Positions 51,708-64,000 are shown, numbered from the stretch's first letter. The stretch is 64,000 nt of DNA from Apis mellifera (GCF_003254395.2 NC_037643.1:16791463-16855462), one strand, 5' to 3'. Notes: generated by a model from the sequence alone, not told the origin. A program made the numbers and translations.

Positions 51708-53390
51708 AAAAAAAAACTTCAAGTTATTTCCAAACAGGCAGCGGAAAGGAGAAATTGGACGAAAAATTTTGTAGTGCAATAGTGATCGTACCTTCGTGAA
51801 GCATATTCTATGAAAATGTATAAAATTATTTCTAAAATTAAAAATGTAAAAAAGAAAAAAAAAAAAAAAAGAGGATAAATGCGAGCGAGATATTTGATAG
51901 AAACATAAATTTACTTTTTCTTCTTTTGTTTTAATGAATTTTGCAAAATTTTTGCAAATCAAACGATTTATAGTTTTTATTTAATATGTTTAAAGGATAT
52001 AATAAGATCGTTAAAATTATATATGTATACATTAAATATTAAGAGAAAGTTATTTTTCGATTATTTTCCGCGCACAGAATGTTTAATGCTTTTTACAGTT
52101 ATTTAATTATAGCATCGCAATAAGATGAATTTCATTTATTATATCGTTTAATATATTGCATAAATATTTTGAAATCAGAATGATTCATCAACTATTGTTC
52201 ATAAATCTTGGTGCTCATAAGAAGAAAATAGAGAAGAAAATATGTATATCAAATATGAATATGTATACTATACTTCAATGATATATTGCATTTTTTGGAA
52301 CAAATTTTGCGATCAGTTCATATGCAATAAATCATCTAATTGTTTCCTTCCTGAGTGCTATGATTTAAAACATTAGGATAACAGATTTTAAGAATAGACG
52401 CGATAATCTTATGAAAGTACTATAAAACTGCATACATTTAATCTTCCGCATCTCTTTTGTTTTTTAATACATTTGAAAATGTATATTTGGTTAAAATACT
52501 ACAGTGATGTGAAAAGATTTATATACTGTTTATAAAATTTATCATTTAAACGGATATTATTACAGAATAAAGTAAAATAAACATATAACGCTTAATATTA
52601 CATTAAACATTATGTTTTAATAAAATATACGTATTTTTTGAATAAATATAAATATTTTTTGGTACCTGAAATGATAGAATGAGTGCCATCGATTATATAT
52701 CGCTATAATGATATATTATATTTTATAAAGGCACAACAAATTGGAAAGTTCAATAAACACGTCCTTTATCACATTTATCGTTTGAATTATTACTCGCGTA
52801 TTGCGAAAGCGATAATAAATGTTAATTATTATGTTATTATATATAAATACGTATATATATATATATATGAAGAAAAGGAAAGTCGATGTAGGTGTGTATT
52901 TTCATATTTGTATGGTATATTTTCATATTTGTATTTTCTATGCTGACTTCTTCAATGTAATTGTATACCATGACCATTGTTGACAATTTTGTTGGTAGTG
53001 GTTATCATTATTGTTGTTATAATAATAAAAAATAACATTTTTGATGAATAATCAATATTCTTTTCTTTGTATAGAATATTTTTTTTTATATTATAAAATA
53101 ATGAATATTATAAAATAAAAAAATTCTATGTTATCATTAGATGTTAAATTATATAAAAATAAATATTAAATTATAGAAATATTAAACCAATAATAATTTA
53201 TGATTTAAATATATATATATAAATATACATATACATATATATATATATATTATATACATCATATGATATATATACATATGTATAATGTGATTAACATTGG
53301 AAAGAAACATAATTTAATTTATATAATATTATTTTCTAATAATTATTTTCTTTATACTATTACATATTTATGTGTAGTATATACTTGTTT
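51708..53390. other. Glutamine synthetase 3' UTR and convergent spacer to SURF1
   Basis: Nearly 1.7 kb without a coding feature. AATAAA overlaps the stop region (51703-51708), and a further AATAAA at 52566-52571 is a better-placed candidate for a long 3' UTR. TA-rich runs lie at about 52850-52868 and 53208-53290. Confidence 0.5.
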
Positions 53391-54906
53391 TCATTCTGTA
53401 AATGGTATTCGTTTTATAAATTTCCTATACCACATATATGCAGTTACAACAGATAAACAATACCATGTAAGAATATAACTTAAATGCTCATTTCGTAATT
53501 CCACTATTGTTTGACCACCAAGCGGATATTGATTTACATTATTGTTAGCAATCATTTCTATATACACAGGAGATGCATTCCCTTTTCTAGCCATAGCATC
53601 CACATCTCTAAAAAGTAAGTAAGTGTATAATTATTGTACAATTATTAATGTATTAATAAAACTGAAAATTAAACCAAAAATTTAATGATTATTTCATGAA
53701 AAATAAAAAATATGTTATCGTTTTTATATTATCGATTAACTAAGATATTGTTATTTTTTTAAGATAATTTAATATTTTTAAAAAAATGATTGATAAATAA
53801 TTATCAAAACTTTAATTTAAAATTAAAAAATTACATGATTAATTTTTTAAAATTATTTTTTTAAACGATTCTCGATTAATGATATGAGATTTTAATATTA
53901 TTTATTGCTGTTCATATTAGTTTACTAGAAAAAAAATATATTTTCATTACCTATAATACCACATATTATTATGTGGCCGATTTTTAGGAACAAAAGGTGG
54001 TCTTCGTTCACTTGTTCTTAAAATTCCAACAATTTCTGTTTCGCCTTTTATTTGATTTTCTTCTCTCTTTGATGAATGTTTAAGTGATTTTGGAACCCAA
54101 CCTCGATTCACCAAAATTGTTAAACTGTAAAATATTTTAAAACTTTACATCAAAAAAAGAATTTATAATTTCTAAATAAATTTAAAAACTTCTATTTACT
54201 CTCGATCTGCTAATTTAAAAGGTGTAATGATATGATATCCTCTTCCTCCTTTATTTATTGCAAAATTAGTTTCTACTGGTTTACCATCTTTTATTAAACT
54301 TTTATATCCTGCCACAAACTCCTTGTCATATAAAAAAGTTCCTTTTACTTTAATAGGATAATATTCTTTTGATTTCAAATCTTCTAAACTAAGTAAAATC
54401 ATTTGTTAATCATTTTATATAATTTTTTAATATTATAAATTTAATTTGTCTTACTTTTCTGGTAATTTAATAGGTTCATGGTTAGTACGGCTTTTCAATT
54501 TATCTATTAAATTTCTTTTCCATTGAAGTCTTTGAATTTGCCATGTACCAAGCATAAAAGCACAAATTGGTATGCTCTATTTTAACATTTTTTTAATATA
54601 AAAAAATATTTATTAGTCTATAATATTCATTATTTTTAATATTTATATATAATAATATATATAATATTTATGATTTTAACTTACCAATAAACAATATTCG
54701 ATAAAAGAAGTTTTTTCTTTTGAATCATAAGAATTATCATATTTATTTTCAAACAAGTTAGTTTTGAAACTTCTATTATATGATTTTTGAATATTTCTAC
54801 CATTACATGATAATCGAGATAAATTTTCCTTGCTTAGAAATCGAGTAATGGTAACATAATATGGGTTTCTTACTTTCGTAAAAGCTTTGATAATTGGTAA
54901 CTTCAT
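53391..54906 (-). CDS. SURF1: Surfeit locus protein 1 (SURF1), cytochrome c oxidase assembly factor
   Basis: SURF1 is an inner mitochondrial membrane protein needed early in cytochrome c oxidase assembly. Five minus-strand exons, 54906-54685, 54576-54455, 54388-54200, 54124-53951 and 53607-53391, join in phase to 307 residues (human 300). The first 60 residues are rich in Lys/Arg/Ser and fit a mitochondrial presequence. Family motifs are GTWQIQRLQWK, GYHIITPFKLAD, LVNRGWVP, GILRTSERRPPFVPKN and MWYYRDVDAMA, followed by RNEHLSYILTWYCLSVVTA, the C-terminal membrane segment. Exon 2 begins with the hydrophobic SIPICAFMLGTW, the end of the first membrane span. Confidence 0.96.
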
Positions 54907-56756
54907 TATTTATATTTATTTCAACTTTTATAGGTTATGTGTCTTCTACTTTGGAATGACAATAAACATATAGTATTAAATTACATGCACATGACAAGTA
55001 GGATAATATAGGAATAAAAAAAAATTTTGCTTTTATTTATGATTACAATAATGAAAAAAATTAATAATAAAATTTAAATATATAATTATATTATTAACAT
55101 TATTATTAACATAGAAAAAATTCAATGTTATAATAAAATATCAAAAATTTTGTAAATTATTATTTCTATATTGAAATACAGAAATCTTTTTTTTTTAAGC
55201 AAAACTTTTGATTATTATCACATTATGATTATTCTTAATTAACCATTTTATTAATCTAATTATTAATATATATTGTAAATATAAAAATTTATTAAATATC
55301 TTAACAAAATATCAATGACTTTAAATTTAATAAAAAATAAAAACTAAACATTAAATTCATATGAATGTTGCAAACAAGTTTTTTCTTATTTTTATGCCGG
55401 CTAATTCATCAATCAATCAGATTTCCAAGCCATTCTTAGTAATAAATTTTGCAAAATATAGCAAAGAAAGCAATTGATGGAAAAAAATAGAAATAAATAA
55501 AAATTAGCGCCATCTGTAAGAAACCAATGAAATTAATATAACAACAAAGTGTAGAAGCAAGATACAGATATGGTAAAAAAGCTATTCTCTTATACTGTAA
55601 ATGAAATATACATAGAAAGAACAAAAGATAGTGGGAGAAGAATAGAAATAAATTAAGAATTGATCATTAACGTCAATTCTCTTGAATTGTAAGGATATTT
55701 TTTCAAAAAAAAAACTAGAATAGAAGAAAAAAGAATAGAGAATTAATGTCATTTTTTAAGCTTTTAAAAAATATTTAAAAAAAGATATTTTTGGAACTCA
55801 AAAGATGGCGCTGATTGTCAATTCTTACCCTATCTTTATTCTTCTCTCATTATCTCTTGTTTTTTCTGTGTTTCATTTGTAACATTCTGAAAATGGTACT
55901 GAAATGGATTTCAATATTTTTATTCTCTCTCTGTCTTTTTCTTGGTATTTAGTTTTTTTTGTCTATTTTTGAATAAAAAAGAAGCATAAAAAAGACAAGA
56001 TACGGAATGTCAATTGAATACATTTTTTTTTCTTTAAAATTAAAATGTTTTAATTTGTAATGTTAAAAAATATAGATATTACATTCTATATATATTGGTT
56101 TATGATAAATATTTCGATATTTAAATGATAATAAAATTAATTATTGAATTTTTTAATTTGTTTCATATATAACTATTTCATATTTAATTATTTCACATAT
56201 AAATGATTTTTAAATATTTGAAAAGATCATATATTATTTTAAATATTATTTCAGAAAACATCAAATATAAAAAGTTGAAAAAATATAATTTTATATTCTG
56301 TTTTTTTTTAAATATATATATATTACGATCATGTATTTTGATGCACGTTTACATTAATTTTATATTTATTTATTTTAAACAAGAATTATCTTTTGCGTTT
56401 AACATTTTAAAATTTTTTCAATTTTGAGCGTTACTTTTCATTCGATTTTTCCTATTGTTCTAATTTCATCCTTTAAATTGAATAAAAATTTATTTATTGT
56501 TTGCTCACATGAGAATAGCAAATACAAAATGAAAGAATAGCAATGAGAGATGAAATCATAAAGGAGAGAATTACGTGAATAATGAATAAAAATTAATTTT
56601 TTATTACAAATAAATATCTTGCGATTTGCCTTATTTTTATTCGTCATGATACATAATGATATTATTGATATATATCGAATAACATTTCGATATTATCGAT
56701 ATTTTTTAATAATTTTACTCTTTACTTTGTACATACTCGATAATCCCGTGGGTGCT
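54907..56756. other. Divergent spacer between SURF1 and thrombospondin
   Basis: About 1.85 kb with no supported gene. It includes the diverged inverted repeat at 55595-55884 and a TATCGATA motif at 56695-56702, just upstream of the thrombospondin TATA box. Confidence 0.5.
55595..55884. repeat. Diverged inverted repeat (arms about 75 bases)
   Basis: The arm at 55595-55672 (containing GGGAGAAGAATAG and TTAAGAATTGA) matches the reverse complement of 55814-55884 (containing TCAATTCTTA and TATTCTTCTCTC) along most of its length, with small gaps. The outer flanks also share GCGCCATCT (55507 forward, 55803 reverse). The spacer is about 140 bases. It resembles an old small inverted-repeat element. 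Confidence 0.6.
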
Positions 56757-56793
56757 TATAAAAGCAATGAACGCCTTTCCTCCTTGTCTCAGT
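56757..56793 (+). promoter_or_regulatory. Thrombospondin core promoter (TATA box plus initiator)
   Basis: TATAAAA at 56757-56763 is followed by TCAGT at 56789-56793, a standard arthropod initiator with its A at 56791. The spacing (34 bases) is near the usual range. The block is G+C-richer than its surroundings, which supports a focused, regulated promoter. Confidence 0.65.
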
Positions 56794-56795
56794 CG

Positions 56796-56894
56796 ATGAA
56801 CGTCCCGCAATCTATTTGTTTGTACAGCATCGATACGTACTGTTTCCAATTCGATTGGCAAAAAAATTGTAAACACGGGAAGAAGAAAAATTAG
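56796..56894 (+). other. Upstream open reading frame in thrombospondin leader
   Basis: An ATG five bases after the predicted start point opens a 32-codon frame ending at a TAG, 65 bases before the main ATG. With so short a leader, many ribosomes would skip it; if used, it would reduce thrombospondin translation. Confidence 0.4.
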
Positions 56895-56959
56895 TAAATC
56901 GACATAAAGAAAATGGAATGATCGTAAAATTTGCAAATAAGAAAAAAAAGTGATTTAAA

Positions 56960-59900
56960 ATGCGAGTTATCATAACATTGATTATCACGATATTTTTCCT
57001 TGTTTATGTTGTCGATTCTAGCATTACACGAGATGAAGGTAAGATGATATTATTGTATTTTGATTCATTTCATTTTTTTTATTCATTTATTTAAATTTTA
57101 TAAGAATTTCCTAATTATATCTATATATATATATAAAATGATGGAAATTTGAAAGAAATTAAAATGATTCAAAACTTTTTAATCTCAATATAAAAATTAT
57201 CGAATTTTTTGATTTTATTTATATTTTGAGAATATGTGTAACAATTGAAAAATTTCTCTATTTTATTTTCGTTCTAATTTTTTCAGATATTGTGATATTG
57301 ATATTATATTTCCTATTGTTTTGAATTTATTTTATATAAGAAGATATTTAAAAATTTTAAATTTCTTCTAATATTGTTGATATAAAATATTTAATTTTAT
57401 TAAATAAATCTTGTATTGTATAATCAAAATCTTGAATTTTAATTTATAATAAATTTCAATTAAAAATTTTAAGCTATTATATTTTTATTATTTGATTCTT
57501 TGGAAATAAAGCAAAGTGAAGTGTAGCAAAATACTGTCGTACGTTCTCATAAGATATTTACGGTATTGCAAACCAGTCTCCCTGCAAGTTGACAAAAAAC
57601 CCGATAACGGCACGCGCAGGGCAATAAATTGTTTTCACAGTCAACATTTAGTTTGAAGTTTCGTGTTTACGTTCAAATAGTAGAAATAAACTAAACTGAA
57701 TTTGAAATTTAAAGTTTAAATTTAATATTATACTTTTCATTACAAATTTGTTTTCTAGATCTGGAGAAAAATCTTCGAGAAAGATGGAACGACGACTTTG
57801 TGATTGTTTTTTCAAACATCAAGTCGAAAAAGAAACAATTTCAAGTAATGGTCGAAGTCCTTCTAACAATAAAATATGAAAAATCGAAAATGGTACTTAT
57901 GCTCGACAGACGGGCGAAACGAGGTAAAAGAAAGTGCTTGAAAATGTAAATAATTCACTTTTCACATCTTCTCTCATTTAAATTTTGTATATCTTTATAA
58001 AAATAACATTTTTTTTAATAACAAGCGCATCTATATCTTTTTCAATATATAATTCATTTTTTTCAGAACTTCATTTTATCATTTTCACAGATATAAAAGA
58101 AACTATGAAACAATAAACTCATATTTCAGTAATCCTCGAGAATATCGACGAAGTTGGCCATCGCGTAGCACAGTACATTAACATGGACAATTTGAACGTA
58201 AATTCGAATTTTCCATCAAAGAACGTAATTTTCCTGGTCCATCAATCTCAGCCAGGAGCTCGAATGGCCGTTTACATCGATTGCATTTATCGAGGCGTGA
58301 TACCTTTGAAGAAAACTTTCCGTGAATTAACAAACAGCGAAGATAATCTTCTCATAGAAGCGGTGAGTTTTTATCTCAAAAATATCAAAACTTGAAAAAC
58401 TTTTCGAATCTCGAAAAATTTTCAAATTTTGAAAACTTCCGAATGTTCCTTAATTAAAACACGTCATAGAAATTTAGGAATTGTAAAATTTTTTACATAA
58501 ATACATCAAATTTCATATATTATCTTCGCACTTATTTATTTCGTTTTTATTTCATTTTTAAAAAAAGTGCACTTGTCATTATTCTTTTTTTTTTTCATTA
58601 TTTTTCTTCTTTAACATTATTTCGCGTCTTATTTTTGCCGGAGAATAAATGATCAAACGTTCTTTCTTTCTTTTTTCTCTTTTTCAACAAGAATTTCACA
58701 GTTGTTAGAATCGGTTACGTTAGATGCCGTAGGATGATGTCTTTCCAAATATGGCCGGCTAACCAAGGCTGCTCGCCTTTATTACGTACAGCTGCTAACT
58801 CGTGCAACGCATTTAAGCATAGTGAATTGATTTCGATTCGCTTAGGCTTCATCCTTATTAAATATATATATATATACACGGCCCACTTTCTTACAATTCC
58901 GCTTAAGATATGCACGCAAGAAAAAAAAAAATCGATGATCATGTGATTGATGATGGAACAGGAGAGCAAAATAAGATTTTCCTCGTTTAATATTCATCGA
59001 GACTAATTGATATACAGATCATTATATATTTCATGAAAATAAACTTGTTAGGAATAATATTATCTCTTGCTAGTAATATTTTATTGTTGCTTTATAGATT
59101 AGGATTACTTAACCTTAAATGCGACAAAATATAAAATCGATAATTTATAAATGTAAAAATATTTTTTTCGGATATTATGTTTTCAGTTTAGGGAAAGGAA
59201 GAGTCAAGTAAAGGTATATCCATTGGCAAGAAGTATGGAAGCTCTGCAAGAAGAGAATTGTCTTAGCACTTTGACCGATACGAATACAGAATCTCAAGAA
59301 TTAAGATCGATCGACGATAATAACAATTTCGAGACACCTTCGTTCAATAGCGCTCGTGTAAATTTACGAAACAAACAAAATCACCATGTTCATCGATCGA
59401 AGGAACATAATCACGATGAAACAGTCGATTTATTCGAAGATACAGATCAGATCGATTTGAATTCGAGACAATCAAATCACAATCGTCATTCTGTTCGAGA
59501 TCGATCGAATCGATATAAACACGAAAACGATCGTAATAAGTATCTTGAATTCGATCAAGATTTTTCCAGTCTAATGAAACGTTTGCAACAACCTGAATAT
59601 TTCAATGAACCTATTCAGGAAAAGTTTGAAGTATTAAGTAATTTAAATGAATCGGATATATTGAATCAACCAATTAATATATATCATAAGAGGGTTCCAA
59701 GAAGAGGAGATATAGGGATTCAATCCTTGGATGAAAGAGGTAAGTGTATTAAACAAACATGGGAATTATTGAAAATTATTGTATAAATATCGAATGATTA
59801 TAAAAATACAATCATTTGATTGATCAAACGAGCGAATTTTTGATACTTTTTTCATTTTGGAAAAATTTAACCTCTTCAGGAATTGATATATGTATATATT

Positions 59901-62900
59901 TAGTTTCTTTATAATTTAGAATTATTTTAAAAAATTAAAATCTGTTCAAAAATTCTTCACTACAGAATCTTTTAATGATAAAAATAAAAAGTTCGAAACA
60001 TTGACAAAATTTTATTTTACTTGACAATTATTACTTTGAAAGTATTGTAATAGTGTCGCTAAAAATTCCTGAAAAGGTTAAGTAAAACGAGTATTCTTTA
60101 ATCATTTGTCAAATAACAAGATTGTTTTTATTTTTTTGCTCGTTTGATTTAAATAAAAAAATTGAAAATTGCTATCATGAATTAACAATCTCTTAGATTT
60201 AAATAATTGAAGTTAATTAATATATATATTCAATTTTTCATCAATGTAATGAGAATATTTAAATATTTTGATTTTGTGATTTTTGTGATTCATTCTATAT
60301 ATCTAATTAATCATACAAAAAATAAGTTATAAACTAATTTTTAATAATAAAGTTAGAAATAAAATATATTTTTTGATCTATGTATCAAACAATTTTTAAT
60401 GATATTTTTAAATTTTCTTATAATTAACAGCATAATAAGAAAATAACGCGTCTTAACTTTTATTTTTAATGACATTTTTACAATATCTTTTTTTTTTTAT
60501 CATAATTAAATGACTAAGTAAAAAATTATCGCCTAGAAATTACTTTATTACTATGAAATATTAATGTTTTTGCTCAATAAAAGTTAATGATACTAATAAA
60601 ACTTGTTTTCTTTTACTTTTCTGTTACTGATTGAATTTAAATTTGCAATAAAATAAAATTGCCTATAATTATATAGTGTTCTATCCGTTTTTTTAGAATA
60701 ATTCTTTAAAATTATATTAATCTTATATCTTAAAGTTAATAAATTAATTAATATTATAAATTATAATAATTATATTATATATATATATTATATAATTATA
60801 TAATAATTACAATATTATAATTATAAATTAATATTTGAATAATATCAATAATATATAAGTAAAAAATTATTTTAACATTTTAATTAGAATTTATTATTTA
60901 AATAATATATAATGTACAAGTAATTTTGAATAGGTTAACTAAAAAATATAATTTCATAGTTTGCCTGACAGATAATCAGATAGTGAAAACATTGAACGAA
61001 TTGATTGGAGCTACCAAAAAAATCTGGCGAGAAATCGAATTAAACGTGAGTAATAACGTTGTTCAAAATTATTCAATATTCGATATTTAATAAATTGTTC
61101 TTAATTAGATATATTTTTCCAGAGATTGGAAACGCATCGCGTTCTCCTATTAATCGAAAATTGTGCAGCTTGTCGTGAACCGCCGCCGGGTGAGTGAAGT
61201 TCTGCTGTATTGAAAGAATTAATTTAATCGACAAGAAAATGTCTTGATTCTCCATTGTTTCTTCATTTTTAAATTTTCTTTTCTCGCTTTTCTTGATCGT
61301 TTGCTTCGCGACAATTTCTTTCTAATTAACGACGTTAGTTGTGTACAAATAATTATTGGTTATAGATGATGAAAGATCATCTACATAAATGTATAACATG
61401 GCCTTACGTTGCAATAAATGAATATTTTTTTCAAAATGGAATAATGTTGTCTCTTAAGAAATTCCGATTTTTTTTTGTTCGAGAAACATTTCGTTGCGTT
61501 TAATTGTGAAACGTAATTAAAATTAAAATAATAAGAGGATCCTGAAAATATTTAGAAAAAAAAAATGAGTCTTTTAAAATTTTATAATTCCCAAATCCGC
61601 ATTAAATCATATAAATCAGTTAAAATTAATTAATCGAATGATTAAATTGCACAAAGTTCAAATATAATTGTCGGGAAAATAATAGAAAAGCGTTAAATTA
61701 CATAACTGAGAGCCAAAAGTGAGTGGTAAATATGCAATTTCAAATAAAACATTACATATGTATATGTTTTTTTTACTAATAACATACTACTCATTTTTGA
61801 CTTTTATTATACATTTTTTTTATAGTTCATTAATTCGTTAAATTAGAATAAATGTAATTAAATAAATAATAATATGTAATTTTACCAATATATATATAAT
61901 AATCCAAGATCGGTTGAATCATTACAAATTGATTGATCGTTCGAGGGTTAAGAAGTTAAAACGGATTCCGAGTCTTCGTTTAATTTCGCAAAGAAAAAAA
62001 TGTTAAAGAAATGTCGAAAAAATTCTGACGAACAGAAATTCGTCAAGGAATCGAAAAAATTCTTGAAATCATAATATCTTGTCAAGAAATTGATCTTGGC
62101 AATTCCGCAGTTCCGTTGACGACTACGACGCCAGCACCACCTAGTTGCTCTTACAAATCGCCCTGCTTCCCTGGCTCAGAATGTCGTGATACACCACGCG
62201 GACCTCAGTGCGGAGCGTGCCCGCCAGATTATACCGGTGATGGATATCGTTGCGTGAAAATTACTTGTGCACATAATCCTTGCTTTAAAGGAGTCAGATG
62301 CTATGATCAGTCGGATAGATATAGGTAAGAATAGAATCGATGAATTGGATATTAAATATTTGCTGGCAATGAAGATTCTATGAAATTATTTCCTATGATA
62401 TACAGATAGTTTTTCTTAATCCTTTGACACAGAACTATCTTATGGAATTTCTTATCTATGAAATACTAAGATAGAAACAATATCTATATATTTATGAATA
62501 TTGTTATAAGATAGAAAAAAATTACGTTTCATTAAATTTACGTAAAATTAAATATCCACGTAATCGTGAAAAATATAGTAATAGTAGAAAATAGTAAGCA
62601 TACAGTGTTTCAACTAAACTCATATATTATTTGTCAGATATTTAAATATAGTAAGTAATGCCTACTTTAACGATTTTTATCGCTATTTTCACCAATTCTC
62701 ATAAATAGGATTTTAGAATAAACTTCAAACATATCGAATGAAATAATTACTAAATGAAATTTAACATCGATTTCTATCGATTTTTATCTATTTCATATAT
62801 ATATCGATGACTTCCAAAAATTTATGTCTTCTAAAAAATCGGATTCGATTCCAAATGACTAAAGTAGACATTGATTTATATGTTTAGGAATCATTTTTAT

Positions 62901-64000
62901 CATTGAAATAGAATCCTTTTATATTTAATGAATCTATATAGTTTTTTCCTTTCACAATATTTTATTATTTATAATTTTATTGTTTAAAATTTTTCAGTTG
63001 TGGAAATTGTCCCATTGGTTACATAGGTAATGGCAAGCATTGTGAGCTTAAAAATGTTTGTGAACCTAATCCATGTTATTCAGAAGTACAATGTGATTTG
63101 ATTTCTGAACCACCATTTTATAGGTAATAAAACAAAACATCAAATTAAACTATTTTGTAGTATGAAAAAAATTTTTGATTAAATATAATGATTTCCAGAT
63201 GTGGTGTTTGTCCAAATGGATTCACTGGTAATGGCTCTGTATGTGTTGATATAAACGAATGCGAAATAGCACAACCATGCTCTTTAGGAGTACAATGTAT
63301 CAATCTCCATCCAGGATTCAGATGCGATCCTTGTCCACCAGGATATACTGGTACAATGATCGAAGGAGTTGGCTTAGAGATTGCAATGAATCGCAAACAA
63401 ATTTGTCAAGATATAAACGAATGCGAAAATAACAATGGAGGTTGTGATCCATACATGGAATGTATTAATATGCAGGTAATATAATTTATACATTTATGTA
63501 AGAATGACAATTTTTGATAAAAAGTAATAAGTTTCATATATTTACTTAAAATAAATAAATTAATTAATTAAATCCCATCTTTTCTCTCTGTTTTTTAGGG
63601 TTCATATAGATGTGGTGCATGTAGAGCAGGTTTCATTGGAAATCAAACAGTGGGTTGTCATCCTGCTCACAGCATTTGTCCAGATTTAATAACTCGTTGC
63701 GATGTAAACGCCGAATGCGTTTGTATAGATACTAATGTATATTCATGCAGAGTAAGAAAATTATTAAAACTTATTATTTAATATTGTTTTAATTATGTCA
63801 AAAATGTTATAAATAATTAAAACTTAAAAATATAATTCTAGTGTCGTGTTGGATGGACTGGAGATGGTTTAATTTGTGGCATAGATAGAGATAATGATGG
63901 AATTCCTGATAGGAATCTTCATTGTCGTGATCGACATTGTCGTATGGATAATTGTCCATTAACACCAAATAGCGGACAAGAAGACGCGGATAGAGATGGC
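56960..64000 (+). CDS. Tsp: Thrombospondin (COMP/TSP-5-like pentameric type), 5' part
   Basis: This is a secreted, calcium-binding matrix glycoprotein, important at muscle-tendon junctions in Drosophila. Eleven exons (56960-57038, 57759-57923, 58130-58362, 59187-59739, 60972-61045, 61123-61189, 62111-62324, 62998-63123, 63199-63475, 63599-63751, 63842 to the edge) join in phase to 700 residues; the rest lies outside the window. In order: a signal peptide (1 to about 20); an N-terminal domain shorter than usual; a 185-residue polar His/Asn/Asp/Arg-rich linker with RGD at 332-334; an oligomerising coiled coil (about 345-380) ending in NCAAC, whose cysteines link chains; five or six EGF-like repeats, two with the calcium-binding DINECE start; and the first type III repeats (DRDNDGIPD, DADRDG). 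Confidence 0.94.
57486..57665. promoter_or_regulatory. G+C-richer island in thrombospondin intron 1
   Basis: This 180-base stretch (with ACGGCACGCGCAGGGC near 57608) stands out from the A+T-rich intron. No coding frame or splice sites are evident. It is a candidate enhancer, on composition only. Confidence 0.3.
58640..58925. promoter_or_regulatory. G+C-richer island in thrombospondin intron 3
   Basis: About 280 bases of complex, non-repetitive sequence in the intron 58363-59186, including ATGGCCGGCTAACC near 58751. An 84-codon minus-strand frame crosses it but has no protein resemblance. A conserved regulatory element is the best guess. Confidence 0.35.
59740..60971 (+). other. Thrombospondin intron 4
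   Basis: A+T-rich intron of 1.2 kb between the linker exon and the coiled-coil exon. No further feature is seen. Confidence 0.7.
61190..62110 (+). other. Thrombospondin intron 6
   Basis: Intron of 0.9 kb between the coiled-coil exons and the first EGF exon. No further feature is seen. Confidence 0.7.

Noticed and set aside
58715..58969. 84-codon minus-strand frame in thrombospondin intron 3
   Set aside because: It includes a TA-run-coded repeat of Tyr-Ile and has no family similarity, so it is more likely a by-product of a non-coding element.

Overview
The window is a piece of an insect nuclear genome, most likely a honey bee (Apis) or close relative. The reasons are the very A+T-rich intergenic DNA, short introns in compact gene clusters, frequent AT and TAA microsatellites, CpG-poor housekeeping genes beside CpG-rich tissue-type genes, and clear animal proteins. 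All gene calls come from translating exons, checking GT/AG splice sites and reading phase, and comparing with remembered family motifs. No database search was possible.

Layout. 1-2917 (+): the last six exons of Mediator subunit 12 (Med12/kohtalo), with its glutamine-rich tail. 4620-5474 (+): ribosomal protein uS12/RpS23. 5632-7686 (-): a HAUS7-like augmin subunit. 8397-13029 (-): chromokinesin KIF4, complete with motor, coiled coil and Cys-rich domain. 14555-16182 (+): the mitochondrial rhomboid protease PARL. 16600-18040 (-): S-formylglutathione hydrolase (esterase D). 18709-23174 (-): the ciliary ruler protein CCDC39. 23673-24791 (+): the prolyl isomerase Pin1/dodo. From about 24.8 to 49.1 kb there is one 101-base coding exon plus non-coding DNA with scattered G+C-richer patches, which I interpret as leader exons, introns and regulatory elements of glutamine synthetase. 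49117-51707 (+): the two coding exons of glutamine synthetase. 53391-54906 (-): the cytochrome oxidase assembly factor SURF1. 56960 to the window end (+): the first eleven exons of thrombospondin, cut off in its type III repeats.

The left 25 kb is a dense, CpG-poor housekeeping cluster that includes three microtubule genes (HAUS7, KIF4, CCDC39). The right half is sparse and CpG-richer.

The most interesting observation is an exon at 42013-42113, 7 kb upstream of the glutamine synthetase coding exons, with its own TATA box. When spliced to the first shared exon it keeps the frame and adds 36 residues rich in Lys/Arg, which look like a mitochondrial targeting presequence. One gene with two promoters could therefore make cytosolic and mitochondrial glutamine synthetase, a job done by two genes (Gs1, Gs2) in Drosophila. 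Other points are an RGD motif in the linker before the thrombospondin coiled coil, a sharp composition change inside thrombospondin, clustered bHLH-PAS/E-box sites near glutamine synthetase, and several inverted repeats.
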